From assembly GCA_013399115.1 (NCBI GenBank), contig VXAA01006526.1:917815-981814 (forward strand): a stretch of DNA of 64,000 nucleotides, written 5' to 3'. This stretch comes from Anseranas semipalmata (taxonomy: Eukaryota; Chordata; Aves; Anseriformes; Anseranatidae). Numbering within the stretch: position 1 is the first letter of the stretch; each line of letters starts with the position of its first letter. Below are positions 21,096-33,600 of the stretch, in pieces. Below the pieces are notes generated by a model that did no database searches, had not been told where the DNA came from, and was given only the letters and a program-made list of their open reading frames with translations. A program made the position numbers and the translations under genes.

Positions 21096-22483
21096 GTGAT
21101 AGGACAATGTATTACTTGTGAAACATACTGCCTGGGGAAAATAAGTACTAAGCAACCTGATGCTCTGAACATACAAATGTCTTTCTTTAACAGTAATGTG
21201 TATGTATTTTGGTGACTGCCTCTCTAAGGGTTCTCACTCCAAAGCTCTTAGTGTAAGAAGAAGTAAGAAGTTCCTGAGTAAACACAATGTAAACTAAATT
21301 AAGTGCAAAGTCTCTCCATATTCTTTGCACTTGGCTAAGGTAAAGAGACTAAAAGATCAGCTGAAATAAAATAACACTAAAATAACATTTCTCATAAACA
21401 TTTTTCACTAAACAGGAACACACATGTAAATGAAACCAAAATACCACATACATCTTGTTCACGAGAATTTGTTGCTAGTCATAAAGAAATACACACTTTG
21501 AGAAAATGCTTAATAAAGTGAAAGCACAATGAACCTTTCTAATTTAAAAAGTAACTGTAAAAAAAAAAAGATGAATGACACTGACAATTCAAAGTAAAAC
21601 TAAAAAAGAACTGGAAGTGAGGTGAAGTAGCAGGTGTAGAGGGCCAACCCTTAAGAAAGTCTGGAGCATACCTAAACTACTAAGAACAAATATTTGTGTA
21701 ACCTGGCATCTCCAGGTTACACAAGAGAAGAAGAGTACTCCAGAAGAGTCTGGAGGACTTTTTACTGCTTAAGTGTCTTCAGCATTACAAAGCTTCTTCT
21801 AAAGCCTAACCTAAATCTCATTTGCTGAAAATTAATCCCATTATTTCATATACTATTCTAAGTGGACGTGAAGAATAATTTATTACTCTATTTTTGCAAT
21901 AATTCTTGAATGGCTCTAATTATACCATGTATGCTTTTTGATGGTTGTAATTCAAACTAAATCAGGTAATTGGAAGGTTAACTACTGACTGAAAATTATC
22001 ACAGCTTAAATAAAATATAGTTAATGAGTCCCACTCCTAAAAATTATACTTATAAAATATGAACCCATGCTAAGAAATTCTTTAGTTTAATTAATTATCA
22101 AGAAGGATAACCACAGTAAATTTACTTTGCAATTGCAATATTATTCCCATGTATTTACTGTTGGATGATTCAAACTTAGTGGAATATAGAGCAACAGCTG
22201 ACTCAAACTAAAATAATCGTGGTTATGAAAAAAAGCTGTAATAACAATTCCTGAGCCTGCAACTACTCCATGGAAATGGAAGTAATGCTTAGTTTGCATA
22301 TGTAGATGGCTATTAGGATTTGAGTAAGAAAGCTACTTAAGCACATTGGTTAAAATGAGGCTGGTGCTTAATTACTTCCCTGGGCTGTACATAGCTGTAA
22401 AACTGCCTTTCTCACTTTTTGGATTGTGAAGCAGTAATAGACGCAAAAAGCCTGAGTACTGAGGGTCTTTGGGGACTGTAAGG
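21096..22483. other. Non-coding stretch with one perfect hairpin
   Basis: No gene seen. The hairpin at 21694-21724 is listed separately. The segment at about 22075-22400 is non-repetitive and carries TTAATTAATTATC, GCAATTGC, AACAGCTGACTCA (E-box overlapping an AP-1/Maf-type site) and CTTAATTAC. It could be conserved regulatory DNA, which cannot be judged without alignment. Confidence 0.45.
21694..21724. other. Perfect 13-bp stem, 5-nt loop hairpin
   Basis: Arms TTGTGTAACCTGG (21694-21706) and CCAGGTTACACAA (21712-21724) are exact reverse complements around the loop CATCT. The stem is too short for a microRNA precursor on its own. There is no T run to suggest a pol III terminator and no known motif that I recognise. 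Confidence 0.85.
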
Positions 22484-22617
22484 TAATAAAATACCTGCCT
22501 GTAACTCACCTCCTGGCTTGGGGCTGACTTCCCAGCCTCGCCAGTCAGCAGCCTAGCCTCCGGGTCAGTGACGGTGTCTCAGCCCTCCTGCGGGCACCGA
22601 CTCCAGGATGCACAAAG
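22484..22617 (+). promoter_or_regulatory. Candidate CpG-rich promoter and first exon
   Basis: A GC-rich patch in AT-rich surroundings has five CpGs within 60 bp (22539, 22561, 22572, 22591, 22598). It is followed by ATG at 22608-22610, with A at -3, and seven bases later by a near-perfect donor AAAG|GTAAGT (exon end 22617). A TATA-like TAATAAAATA sits near 22484. Together these resemble a small promoter plus a first exon carrying only ATG CAC AAA G (phase 1). A CR1 starts 44 bp downstream. No partner exon of matching phase is identified. It could also be a non-coding RNA start or chance. Confidence 0.3.
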
Positions 22618-22660
22618 GTAAGTGCACTCCTCTGAGGCTGCCCAGCCACAGAGATCCCAG

Positions 22661-22822
22661 ATAGAATCATAGAATCATAGAACGGCATGGGTTGAAAAGG
22701 ACCTTAAAGATCATCTAGTTTCAACCCCCCTGCTCTGGGCAGGGTTGCCAACTACTAGAGCAGGCTGCCCAGCGCCACATCCAGCCTGGCCTTGAATGCC
22801 TCCAGGGATGGGGCATCCACAA
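22661..22822 (-). mobile_element. CR1 LINE 3' fragment (minus strand)
   Basis: Plus-strand reading starts with an intact octamer tail (ATAGAATCATAGAATCATAG), then GGCATGGGTTGAAAAGGACC, TTAAAGATCATCTAG, CAACCCCCCTGC, CTGGCCTTGAATGCCTCCAG and GGATGGGGCATCCAC. It is strongly 5'-truncated. The body differs from the 6541 and 8889 copies in the middle (AACTACTAGAGCAGGCTGCC), so it is probably another subfamily. No coding capacity. Confidence 0.95.
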
Positions 22823-23335
22823 GCTGCTCACCAGTCTCCCCAGCACTTCCAGTGTCCACCCCCATGCCAGCGCAGGTTCAGGGTGGTTTCAGCAGCCCAG
22901 GGGTCTGGAAATGCTCTCTACATCACTAAATCTGCAGCATCACCGTGACCAGAAAAGTGCCCCACCAGGTGAGATTGTGCTACAGGAGGCTGGTGGTGAG
23001 GTCCAGATTCTCACCCATCAGGAGTTTGCTCAGCCATACATTGTGTATTATGCAGCCATAACACCAAAATAGAGCAATTTATTCACAAGGGTGCAGATAG
23101 CTGTAGCAACTACCCAGACATTTAACCATCTTGTTTAATGATCAGATATCTACATATTCCTGGGAGAGAAATAATTACTCCTCTCTGAAGCCTATCTCTA
23201 GCTGTGCACTGCACTCACAGCCTCTGCATAGGAAAGATTGCTCTACACTGTGGCCGCTGCAGGACTGAAACCCTGCAAAGGGATCAAAACTTGCATTTTC
23301 TCCTTCAGCACCTCTGTTTCCCACAGACCCCTGGG
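22823..23335. other. Non-coding stretch, no gene seen
   Basis: Moderately GC-rich sequence after the CR1, leading into the (AAAAT)n repeat. The first ~100 bp (CTCACCAGTCTCCCCAGC and onward) might be a degraded continuation of the CR1, but the match is not convincing. Confidence 0.4.
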
Positions 23336-23405
23336 GAAAAAATATAAAATAAAATAAAAAAATTAAAATAAAATAAAATAAAATAAAATAAAATAAAATA
23401 AAATA
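23336..23405. repeat. (AAAAT)n microsatellite
   Basis: About 14 units, mostly exact AAAAT/AAATA pentamers with one A-expanded unit near 23356-23364. On the minus strand it gives a meaningless Phe/Ile/Leu/Tyr-rich open frame. It could be the tail of a retroposed sequence, but no source is recognised upstream. Confidence 0.93.
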
Positions 23406-26400
23406 GATAAAAAGCAGTGTTTGGAGCTCCAGGGAGAGCAACTGTTTAAAAATATGCTTTTTAAAGTGCTGTGCCTGATGACAATCTAAATCAGGTTTCA
23501 AAAATTCAAACTATTCCATAGGTATTTTATGTTCTGAAAAGCCATTAATTTATTATTCCCCCATTATTGTATTGGGAAAACAAATTGAGTTGATTTTTGC
23601 AATTACTTTAGATTTTTTTTTAAGTGGGATGAATTAAAATGCATGCTGTCAAAGAATGATTTTTGATCTGGACATCTGAAATGGAAAGGGAAAATGGAGA
23701 CAAAATTAGCTCAAATTTCTTACTACCTGAGAGCAAGAAGTAGCACAGTCTTTTGGGCTGAGAAAGGAGAAAACTGAAATAAGGAATTAAAGAATCAGGA
23801 CGAGACTCCCACACACTTACACTGTATGTTTTGTGTAGTCCTGTCAAAATCATGGACATATTGCAGAAAAATTCTTCAGGTCACCATTCACATGATAAAG
23901 GTCTGTAAATAGCTATTAACAGTACTGCCTGTAAATGAATTATCGTTATTTATTTCTATTGTTATAGGGCATTAGGCAAATATCCAGAGTGGATTTCCAG
24001 TATAAAATATTACTGTAGAGCATTAGGAGTTATTTGTACAAATATAAGTATCTATAATACATATGCACACAAATACTCACATGTACATACAGCTAAATAT
24101 TGTTTAAAGGCAATTTAAAGCAACATTATTTTTCAAGAAGAAACTGGGAGAGAATATGAGAAGGATGCAAGAATGTGAGAAGAAATCTATCCCAGAAATT
24201 TATCTGCTTGAAAGTACATAGTGCTGAGGAGGAAAGAAAGGTGGAGGGGTAGTTTTCATCTAAAGGCTTAATCTTACTTTCCTTGTTATTAAAATGCATT
24301 GATTTTGGCAGTCCAGGATAATGGGCATTAAAGGCATGTTGAATCAACAACATTCAGATGGGATGACCATATCTGGAGAAATAGTGAATTGTCATACCTG
24401 TCTAAACTGCAAGAGAAGAAGTTACAGAAGCAAAATGCCTGGCTTCATCCTATGCCCTGACGAACTGAAACCCACCATTGATTGACTTGCTGCCCAGGCT
24501 GCATTCCTGCCTGGCCTGTTGACCTATCTTCTGCATATAACACCATATGCTTTATGCAAGATGTCAATTCTTAGCTTAAGGGTTTGAACCAGCCAACTCA
24601 AAGAGACATAACAAAGAATAGAAGATTCTAATGTATAAAGTACTTTCTATAGAAACACCAGGTGACAGATTTGATTTTCTATCTTACATACAAGTGAAAT
24701 ATTTATTCTGCTTAAGGCTTGTCCAACCTCTTTGATACCAAATTCATTTGTGTTATATCTGCTAAAGTAGGAGAGAATCTGACCTTACTGGAATACCAAA
24801 TTGTCTCCTAGTCCCAAAACACAATAGGAATATTTCTTTTGACCTACCTGGCCATGGTTCATGCTCTGAGGTTTCTTTGTTGCAATACAATAAAAGGTGA
24901 CTCTCTCTAGGTTTTCTTTGTGATTGAGGTTTGATGTTATTGGGCTGGCTGACACCAGCTTTTCCATATTTAGTATAGCGATAGATCTATATTGGGCAAA
25001 GGAAAATTACTGATTCTCTCCATGGGCAAAGCCAAAACCCTGAATCCCTTAGACAGCTGTGGATGATAATTACGCATTGTACATCCCAAAATGAGGGGAA
25101 AGTGAGGGTGGAAGCTGGAAATTTCTGCATTTCTTTCCACTTGTCTCACTCCTCACTTTAGACCTGAGTGCAATCTAGTCAGAGTTACAGCAGCTACCTG
25201 CTTGTCTTCTTTCTACAGGCAGAATGAGAGCCCTGTTGCTCATGGATATTTGGAAGTACTACCCCACTTCGATGTTAAGGTCTGCACTCAGATACTCTGA
25301 CACCTATTACTCATACACAGTGTTAAGTCTTTAATATATGGCTGGTTAATGATTTCTTTTTTTCTTTGCCCAGCCTCAGATAGATTTTTCTTTGTTTAAT
25401 GCTTTCTTTCACTGGAAGAAATCCTGACACAAGGCCTTCATGGTGGAAACTTTACTACGAGAAGAGATTTTGCTGGGGACAGAGCTTTTCACAGATAAAT
25501 AGATTTAAGGAATTTGAGGCCTGATAGGACCATAAAATCATCAAAGATGACTTTCAGTGTGAGACTATTATATACCAGCTGTGTATTGATCACAATAACT
25601 TGCTTTTGGCCAAAGTATAACCTGTTCTTAGTTAATGTACATCTTGCTGGGAGAGCTCTGGTAACAACAAACGTCTGTAATAGCTTGTTCTGATGATTAA
25701 TTCTCTACAGACACAAAATGATCTCTCTCTTCTCTCCCTCTATCTCCGCAAACATGCAAAAAAACCCCACCCTCATGTCTAATTAAAGATTTTCATCTTT
25801 ATTCTAATGTCTAATTTACATTTCTCCTATAAATGTCGGCATTGGTTCTTTTTCTGCCTTTCTCTATGAAGTTGATGGTGGTCAGCACTATTGATTGGGT
25901 TCTTTTTGTCTTTTGCTGCCAGATGTTGCAAGCAACTTCTTCATGGTTCTTCTGTGCCACCTCTCTATTTTTCAGCAGCATTTTAAATGTGTTTGCTGTA
26001 TGCAGAAGTTTGTGCAGGTTATACAGACAATTGAACAACTTTAAACAGGGAAAGGCTATGACCAGGCCAGCTGTCAGATATGGTGATTCACTGTCTCCTC
26101 CCAGCAAGATGTACAGCAAGGGCTCCACAGGGACAGGAGGACAGCCTGGAGGCACTCCTGGCACTCGCAGATATGGCCTGGCATTGTACTGAGATAAACA
26201 AGCATTACTTATATCTCCCTACAGCTCTGGAAAACAGGCCACAAAATCTGAAATCCACTGATCCAGGATATGGGAGACTGACTTTCAGTCCCCTGTCATT
26301 CATAAGTAAGACACAAAAGGCCTGGAAAAAGGCAAGGACCTTCTCTCATCCTGCGTGTTACATTACGGCTAGTTCACTTTGATGGCTCTGGATCCCATGC

Positions 26401-28290
26401 TGAAGAGTTTAGCTCCTCTCATGCATTATCCAGACTGTACAGCTACTTAAAAGTTGTTTCTGTGCTCGACTCTGAGATAAATACCTAAAAAGTGGATGTT
26501 GCAACAGTCACAACATCAGCAAGTAAATATGTTGGGAACATAGCCCTAAATGTATAGGAAGTCTTTTGTCATTTAGCAAAAGCTGAAAACAAAGTTTAAA
26601 TCCTGATATGTATTAAATTTTTCTGTACATAAAATCAATCATCTTAATCAATGAATATTGACTGGCTCACCAAATGGGAAAAGTGCAGCGGAAAGAACAT
26701 CATCTTCTAAAACAAAGTGTGTGAGGACAAGTATAGGCTCCCTTCTAGATCATTTCCAAGCTTAGCACTGCTGCTAACACAATCTGTGAAGCATTTGTTT
26801 TCATTCAATACATCAAAACACATATTAAAAGATAGAGATGACTCTGTACATCACACTTAATGTACGACTTAACTCTGTCTTTGAATATCTGACTCCAAAA
26901 GTGACAGGAGTGGTTGTTACTTAGTTGTTGGACTTGATTTCATCATGATTGCTTTTGCTCAGAGCTCCTTGACTCATCATTACCTGTACATAGCCAGCCT
27001 CATATACAGCATAGGACCCAGTCTGAATCAGTCATCATTAGTGCACTCACCTAATGCCAACTGTCTTTATCCTGGGCTTGAGCAACATGCAGAAAATACA
27101 TCAACCTTTCTACATTTTGAAGGCATTGTACTGCCAATTCCCTTCAGATTTCTTCATCTACCTGAACTTCATTTTTAGTGCATCAAAAGTTCTTTCAATT
27201 ACAGATTTAGAGGATGATGTGCTGCATTTTAATGATAATCTTGTGGAGTGTGAGGGCTAGGAATAAGAGACTTTCTTGACTTCAGATGTACCTTAAGGGA
27301 ATGAAATGCTGTCAGCTAAAAAGGAAAAAAAAATATGATTTCAGTTTTATTAAAATAGTTCCTAAAGGATATATTCTGCTCTCTGAATAAATGAATTGAT
27401 TTACAAAGAGTGTGCCTCATTCACAGGGGCAGAATTGAAAGAAAGGCATAGACTACTGAGCGGTACTATGAAATATTCGAATTCCAGAAATGCCATAAGG
27501 AGCAAGGGATACAATAGTTCTGTTTTGATGGCATTTTGCTCTCAGACACACAACTGACCTTTTTGTTTGAAATCTGCTTCTGTCCTTGTATGCCCAAACA
27601 GGGGAAAATTTCTCTGCCTCCCATATTTGACATTGTCTCCAGAAAGGAGGTGGCAGAGAATGACACTGGAGTAGCATCAACAAGACAAAAGTCCAAGACA
27701 CAGCCCATATAACAGATATCCAGAGATCACAGTCTAAGATAGGTCTGATGTTAAGGAGAACGCAGTTGATTGTTTTCTCAAGAAATCCCTTCTGTTCCCA
27801 CAAAGAGAAAGAAAATGCTTGAAAAACCTTTTCTTCCTTCATCTTTCTTAAATGTAGACTAAATTATCACACTCATAGATATGTCTGAAGTTTTTCATCA
27901 TTCAGATGAATCAATGTGTTAAATTTAGGATTAAGCATTAAGGGACACTATGAGAAAAGCTGAAGTTATCATTTGCTCTTTTGACCAACAAGTTAGAGGC
28001 TTTTCTCCGTAATATCAGTCCAGTGAAGGCTTTTGCCTAAAAAAGTTAATTTTATGATCCAGTTTTTGAGGAGTTTTACGCTGGGACATCATTTTAAATT
28101 CTGGAAATTATGGCAATACTTGGAGCCATAATGAATTGCACCCCACCCACAGGCAGTCCCCTGGGACCACAGGGTTCCCCAGTTTACAGAATAAGCTAAT
28201 ATAGCTGCATCTTCCTACTATTAAACACCTACCACCTTCTGATGCCACTCATAAATCCATGGAAATTTATTTGGGATTCCAACTGTGGTG
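23406..28290. other. Non-coding stretch, no gene seen
   Basis: AT-rich sequence with no repeat family that I recognise. Overlapping opposite-strand frames at 25811-26192 (about 118 codons each) and 27453-27842 (129 codons, minus) look like chance. Neither has a convincing acceptor, donor or start context. Confidence 0.5.
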
Positions 28291-28315
28291 TTTTTTTGTT
28301 TGTTTGTTTGTTTTT
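28291..28315. repeat. (TTTG)n microsatellite
   Basis: Four TTTG units flanked by T runs, the complement of the (AAAC)n motif common in this window. Confidence 0.88.
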
Positions 28316-31300
28316 AATGGACAAAATGTCTTTCCCTGCCTTAATTTGGTGTTCCATGCCACCAGGCAACTTATCACATTCCTTGTTACACAAGGGCATT
28401 TCCTAATGTCCATATCAAACTGTCTGGGCAATGCTGTTATAAATTTAGATAAACACAGTTATGAAATTCAGTTACTCTCCATAAGTCTCTTGGGACCTGG
28501 ACAAGGAAATAACCCAAATTAGAAAGACAGATTCTAAATTAATACCCCTAATGTTTTAACTTAATAAAATTTACCTTTACTTTATTATTATTATTTTTTA
28601 AGGAAATTTCTCTAATTCTCTGGCTGCAGAACAGAATTTCCCTCTTGGAGATGTTTATTCCCCCATGCCTGCCATACCCTTTTCAACCTCTGCCAAGTTT
28701 CTTTCCTGTTAACGTATTAAAAAGAAAGGAAAAAAAAAAAAAAAAAGAAAACACAAATAATAACATTTTCTCTGCAGAGGCAAAAGCACCAAATGTCTGG
28801 AGAAGAATGCAGGTAAATAAAGATAAATGGTGGCTTGGGACCTCTCCAACTGGATGATTCATCATCTAGCTGCTTCTCTGAGATACGTTTGGAGTTAACA
28901 ACATTTACGCACTGTACCCAGGCTCAGACATGACATGCTCTGCCACGAAAGAATAAACAACCTTCTGCTCTACTTGAGAACTCTATCTAAGCTGTATTAT
29001 TATCTGCTATTCCTGCATTAAATTGGCAGAAAATTATTCCTTTCCAATTTGATTATACATTAGCCTCAATAACTTATTTTTGCCTATGCAAAATTCTAAC
29101 ACTTCTTGATCTTTTAAGTGTACATGTCCTAGTATTGTTTTATTGTTCACTCAGTGCTTCACATAAAATATATGATGTAAGGTCTTTATGGAAGGGACCA
29201 CAAGGAAGAATGAGGATATTATCAAACACTGGGAATAAAATCTGAATTAATATTTCTTCAGGTATGACACCAATGAATCAAATGTAAACTGCAGCTGGCA
29301 GAAAACATTTAAAAAGCACACTAAAAGGTTTGGATCCAACATACTGCACCACCTACAAACACAGGTTTTAATGTCCTTCTTGAATGACATAACACTATGT
29401 GCAAGGATACTTCAAAAGATTCCTGCAATTTTGATGAGATCAGATAGCTAAAATGGAGTTTTCATGAATGCAAGTTTGGAACTGGGCATCTGCATCCCTT
29501 TTCATGGATGATTTCTGTTGACCGAGGGGTGGGAATAATAGATACATCAGAATGGTCCTCCTAGGCCAGAGCAGAAAGCCATATAATTCAATATGCTGTT
29601 GCTGAGAATTGACGCTTGATACGTATTCTTTTAGTATACACACACACACAAAAAGTTAAAATTAAGTTTATCACCTATATAAGACTGCTTGAAATTCACT
29701 TTGTGCTTAAGCAACATTATGAAAAAAAAAAAAAAAGCCAGATCTAACTGTTATAGCTGTGTAACTGCAGTAATGAGGAAATTGAGACAGAAAAACAGTT
29801 TAAACACTGAAGAAAAACATATCATAGTCCATCAAAATGTTAATGAAAGTCTATATATGCACCTGTGGTATTGTATGGAGGAGGATGCACAGATTGAGAA
29901 GCATGCAAATACAGCATAATGGATATATAGCATGGGCTGAACACAAGGTGCTGCTAATGATTGCAGCCATATGGAAAAAGCAATTAGCTAGCCAAAAAGA
30001 ATGAAAAAAAATGATAAGCAGTAGGAATAGGTATGAAATACTATGTAAGAAACTGATTAAACCTGCATAAAGGGGAATTCTAGCTTGAACTGTTTACACT
30101 CAGCCAGTCGAACACACTGTGCTGAGAGGCCAGTTGGCACTTTCCATATTTTGAATGCGTGCATACTATATATACATATGCATTATATTGACCATGCCAC
30201 ACAGAGTTCTGAATAAAGAAACCTCTGGATTTGTTTAGGTAAGAGTCAGAACCTATTTCCTGGATGATAAACAAACCCTGGACCTGGCGGGAGATGCAGA
30301 CGGACCCTAAAAGGGCTGGTGCACACTGGATGGGATCCATCACTGACTGCAGCCCCTGGGAGGTGTCAGCCTGCCAGACCCTTGGGGCGAGCATGAGTTT
30401 CTGGCTTTCTATGGTGTGAAGGTGTCTGAGCAAGATCTGCTCCTCTGTACTGACCAACCATTAACCTGAAAACTGGCTGATAATTCAGTCAGTACCAGGG
30501 CAGGCCATGTGGACTGGAGTGAGAACAACAAAAGATTTCTGCAGCTGCAATAGCAACTGCAATTACTAGCCAAAAATTAATAAGCTGTATGGTGTGAAGG
30601 TCCCATTTACCAAACAACCCCCCTACCCAGCAGTGTAGAGACCTGCCAGAGCACCAGCCCTTTCCTGCTTTCCTTTTCATTTTAATCAGTGTGCAGCAAG
30701 CAATACAATGGATTGATTTTTTTTCCAACATAATAATCAAGATGAGGAAAAGTTGTCAAATTATTTCATCTGCATAGCAAAGACAAAGTACAGCTGTTAG
30801 TGCTACATAATTCACAATACTTTCTTTCCAATGCTTGATGGAAAGCTGCTATCACAAAATGGACTTCCCTGCTTTGGTCTCCGATTCCACATTTGAATTC
30901 TGTCAAAGCTCCAGTTCTCCCCAGATCGCTTCCCTGCTCAGATGAGGTTCAGCCCAGGAACTGGATTAGAAAGTCATCCTTGGGCCCTGAGCCTGGTCTT
31001 CAGTTATCACATAAATACACACCCTGCAATCCCCTTTCATACACTGATTAAAGTCTGTTTTAAAAATAATTCAAGTTCACCTTACTCATATTGGCTGTCC
31101 CAGAGCCTCACTTTCTAATGGGTAGCAAGTTTCTCTCATTTTGACTTCATACAGACTGAAACAGCTTGTTTTTGTGATAAATGCATCTCTGATTTTTGCA
31201 AAATGAATTTGAATTTGGACTTTGCCCTCAATGTTTAAAAAAAATAAATTGAATATTTGACTGCTTTAGCATCATATTGACTATGCCTCTCCAGCACGTG

Positions 31301-33600
31301 GCAACAAATGTATGTATTTTTCTGCCTTGTCATTGAGCCCAGCAGGACACAAGCTGTTTCCAACCAAGATCCATGTTTTCACTTTCTCTGGCTGACACAT
31401 CCAGTCCCACTATCAGCCCCACAGAAACTGCAGCAGTGCCCTGCAGGAGCCTCTGTGGAGCTTTAAAACAAATCACAGTCAAACTCTGCACACGACACTT
31501 AATAAAATACAACATTTTCTGGACTGGGAAAATATGTCCCATTTGATTGGAAGATGAATGGGCTTGAGTAAACACTGAACATATTGTAATTAAAAATTCA
31601 AAGCCTGGTAGAAGCACAGCTCTTTTCTCTGCAGCTGATGGAAATGATGCTTGCAGGTGGTGGCAGTGCGTGACCTGCCCAAGACAGCGTGGGACCTGGC
31701 CCCACTCCTTCTCCCAGCCACCCTCCTCCTCCAGCCTGGGGCCCCACAAAACAGAAACCCAGGTGCACAACCTGGCAAGTGCTTGTGATGTGCCCTGATG
31801 GTTTCCCAGACGGTGCAGGATGGAGAGGCTTGCCAAGGAACTCCCTGTCTCCCCCAGTGCAGATAAGCCAAAGCTATCATAGAAAAAAAATCATTCTAGA
31901 TTGTTATGTTTTGGAAGCAAGCAGAAGAAAACCCTTCGGGAGCAGAGCCCTATTTTGGTTATCTTTCATCCGAGCTTGACTGTTCCTCAGAGAACTCCAA
32001 GCACGATTAGCAGCTCTAACTGAAGTTTGAGAAAGTATCAGAATTTGTGCAATGTTACAACAGTGTTTTTATGGTACTTCAAGGAATATGTTGTAACTGC
32101 TCCAAGACTTTGTACAATACAACTTTTCAATGCTGTAATGTATTGAAACTTTTGAATAACAAACTTGCCAAGGAACACAACTTTTACTGGATTGGAGACA
32201 ATAAACTCAGTCTTCATCAAGTATAAATAGGATCAGACCTATGACTGATTTTCACACTTCAAAATTTACCTAAAGAAGGATATTGTTTTACTCCCAATTA
32301 TAGTTAGAATATATAATTTCATTACAAATGATAGCATTTGCTGGAATATTTCACTTTAGAACAATTTGATAAAACCCAGAAGGTAGGGTCTCAAGCATTT
32401 GCTGGGCAGATATGAACAAATTATATTGCATTACTCTATTATCTCTCTTGACAGCTTTCTTATAATCTGTCTATAATTTTCACAGTAACATTTTAAACTT
32501 GCTTGTTCCAAGCAAATCTTCTGTCTGGCCTTTTAAAGAATCTTTCCTTGGAAAAGGAAAAATATTATTTGACCCATACTTCCTGAAGTTCCTAAAGCTG
32601 CATTTTGTCCATTTTCTTTTCAATTTACTGTCTTCATTTGGTTTGACTGGGTTTCCTGTTAAGGCCGTCAGTTCTAATGAGCACCCTTCCATTTCATTTT
32701 GTTGGGTATCAGCACATTCAAACTGAGCTCTTCATGAATGGTTGTGTGTTACCTCCTGTCCATTTTAGTTGACATCAAACCCTGAGCACTTTCTAGCATT
32801 CACTAGCTCTGTTACTCAGCATTTTGTAGGATTTGGTCTGAAAGAGACATATATTTGTGACTGCCCCCAACCACAAAAATTTTCACAGTTATTCCCTAAT
32901 TTAAACAGGGTGGAGGGGAAGGAAAGAAAGAGGACTTCAAAGTTGCTGCAAGCAAATGGGTCTTTCAAAAGTTCAGCTCATTTTGTCTACTAGTCTACAT
33001 GGTATCACTGCTTTGTTGTGAGAAGAAGGAAGAAATATTTTGCAGCAAATACACCTTTGTAAGTGACAGCCCAAGACTGAGATGCTGGAGCTGGGGCTCC
33101 GACCTGTCTACTTGAAACTCCTCAAAGAGCTGTATTTATCAATGAATGGTTTCTCTCCAACATCCTACTTCTTCTTCTGGAATGAAAGTATTTTATTCAG
33201 TGTAGTGTTTCACTGAAACAGACACATCTCTGTTTTGAAATTAATAATTCAATATACCCTATAAGTACTCCAAATGACATAATCCCTCTGAGAGTAGGCT
33301 ATTAAATGTAGCTAGGACACTCTGCTTCTGTGTCAGTACAACATCAGCCAGGAGTCACTGCATTTGATAAGTCTTGACACAGGTCCTAAGTCCTTCCATG
33401 GTTTGTCATTAAAACTATCTCAGGTTTCTTATCCCAAAACAAATAACTGGGGAAACCAAACACTTCTGATTTATTTTCTTTCACTTTGGGAATAAGCACA
33501 TTTCTGCCTTTCCTTAAATAATCAACTTTCTGTCTGCAAGGTCATTACTGTACTCTGTGTAAAATCTCTGACTCTTCATAGGTACCTCTTAACATTCTCT
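28316..33600. other. Non-coding stretch, no gene seen
   Basis: No recognised gene. A poly(A) run lies at about 28730-28746. The longest open frame in the window (168 codons, minus, 31330-31836) is here in a more GC-rich patch. It lacks family resemblance, and a second minus frame (31590-31880) and a plus frame (31689-31979) overlap it, so I leave it out. A minus frame of 125 codons at 30080-30457 is likewise unsupported. Confidence 0.5.

Noticed and set aside
23175..23501. 108-codon minus-strand frame with Phe/Ile/Leu/Tyr repeats
   Set aside because: The repetitive part is the translated (AAAAT)n microsatellite.
25811..26192. Opposing 117- and 119-codon frames on the two strands
   Set aside because: They overlap almost completely in antiparallel, show no family resemblance and have no exon signals. 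At most one could be real, and nothing favours either.
27453..27842. 129-codon minus-strand frame
   Set aside because: A second minus-strand frame overlaps it. It has no repeat, domain or splice evidence and looks like a chance frame.
30080..30457. 125-codon minus-strand frame with a nearby TATATATAG motif, considered as a possible LTR/retroelement piece
   Set aside because: No terminal TG...CA repeat pair, no primer-binding site, no polypurine tract and no retroelement protein motif found.
31330..31836. Longest open frame in the window (168 codons, minus strand)
   Set aside because: It lies in a locally GC-richer patch where other frames on both strands are open as well. It has no recognisable domain, splice context or promoter, and a frame of this length can occur by chance in 64 kb read six ways.
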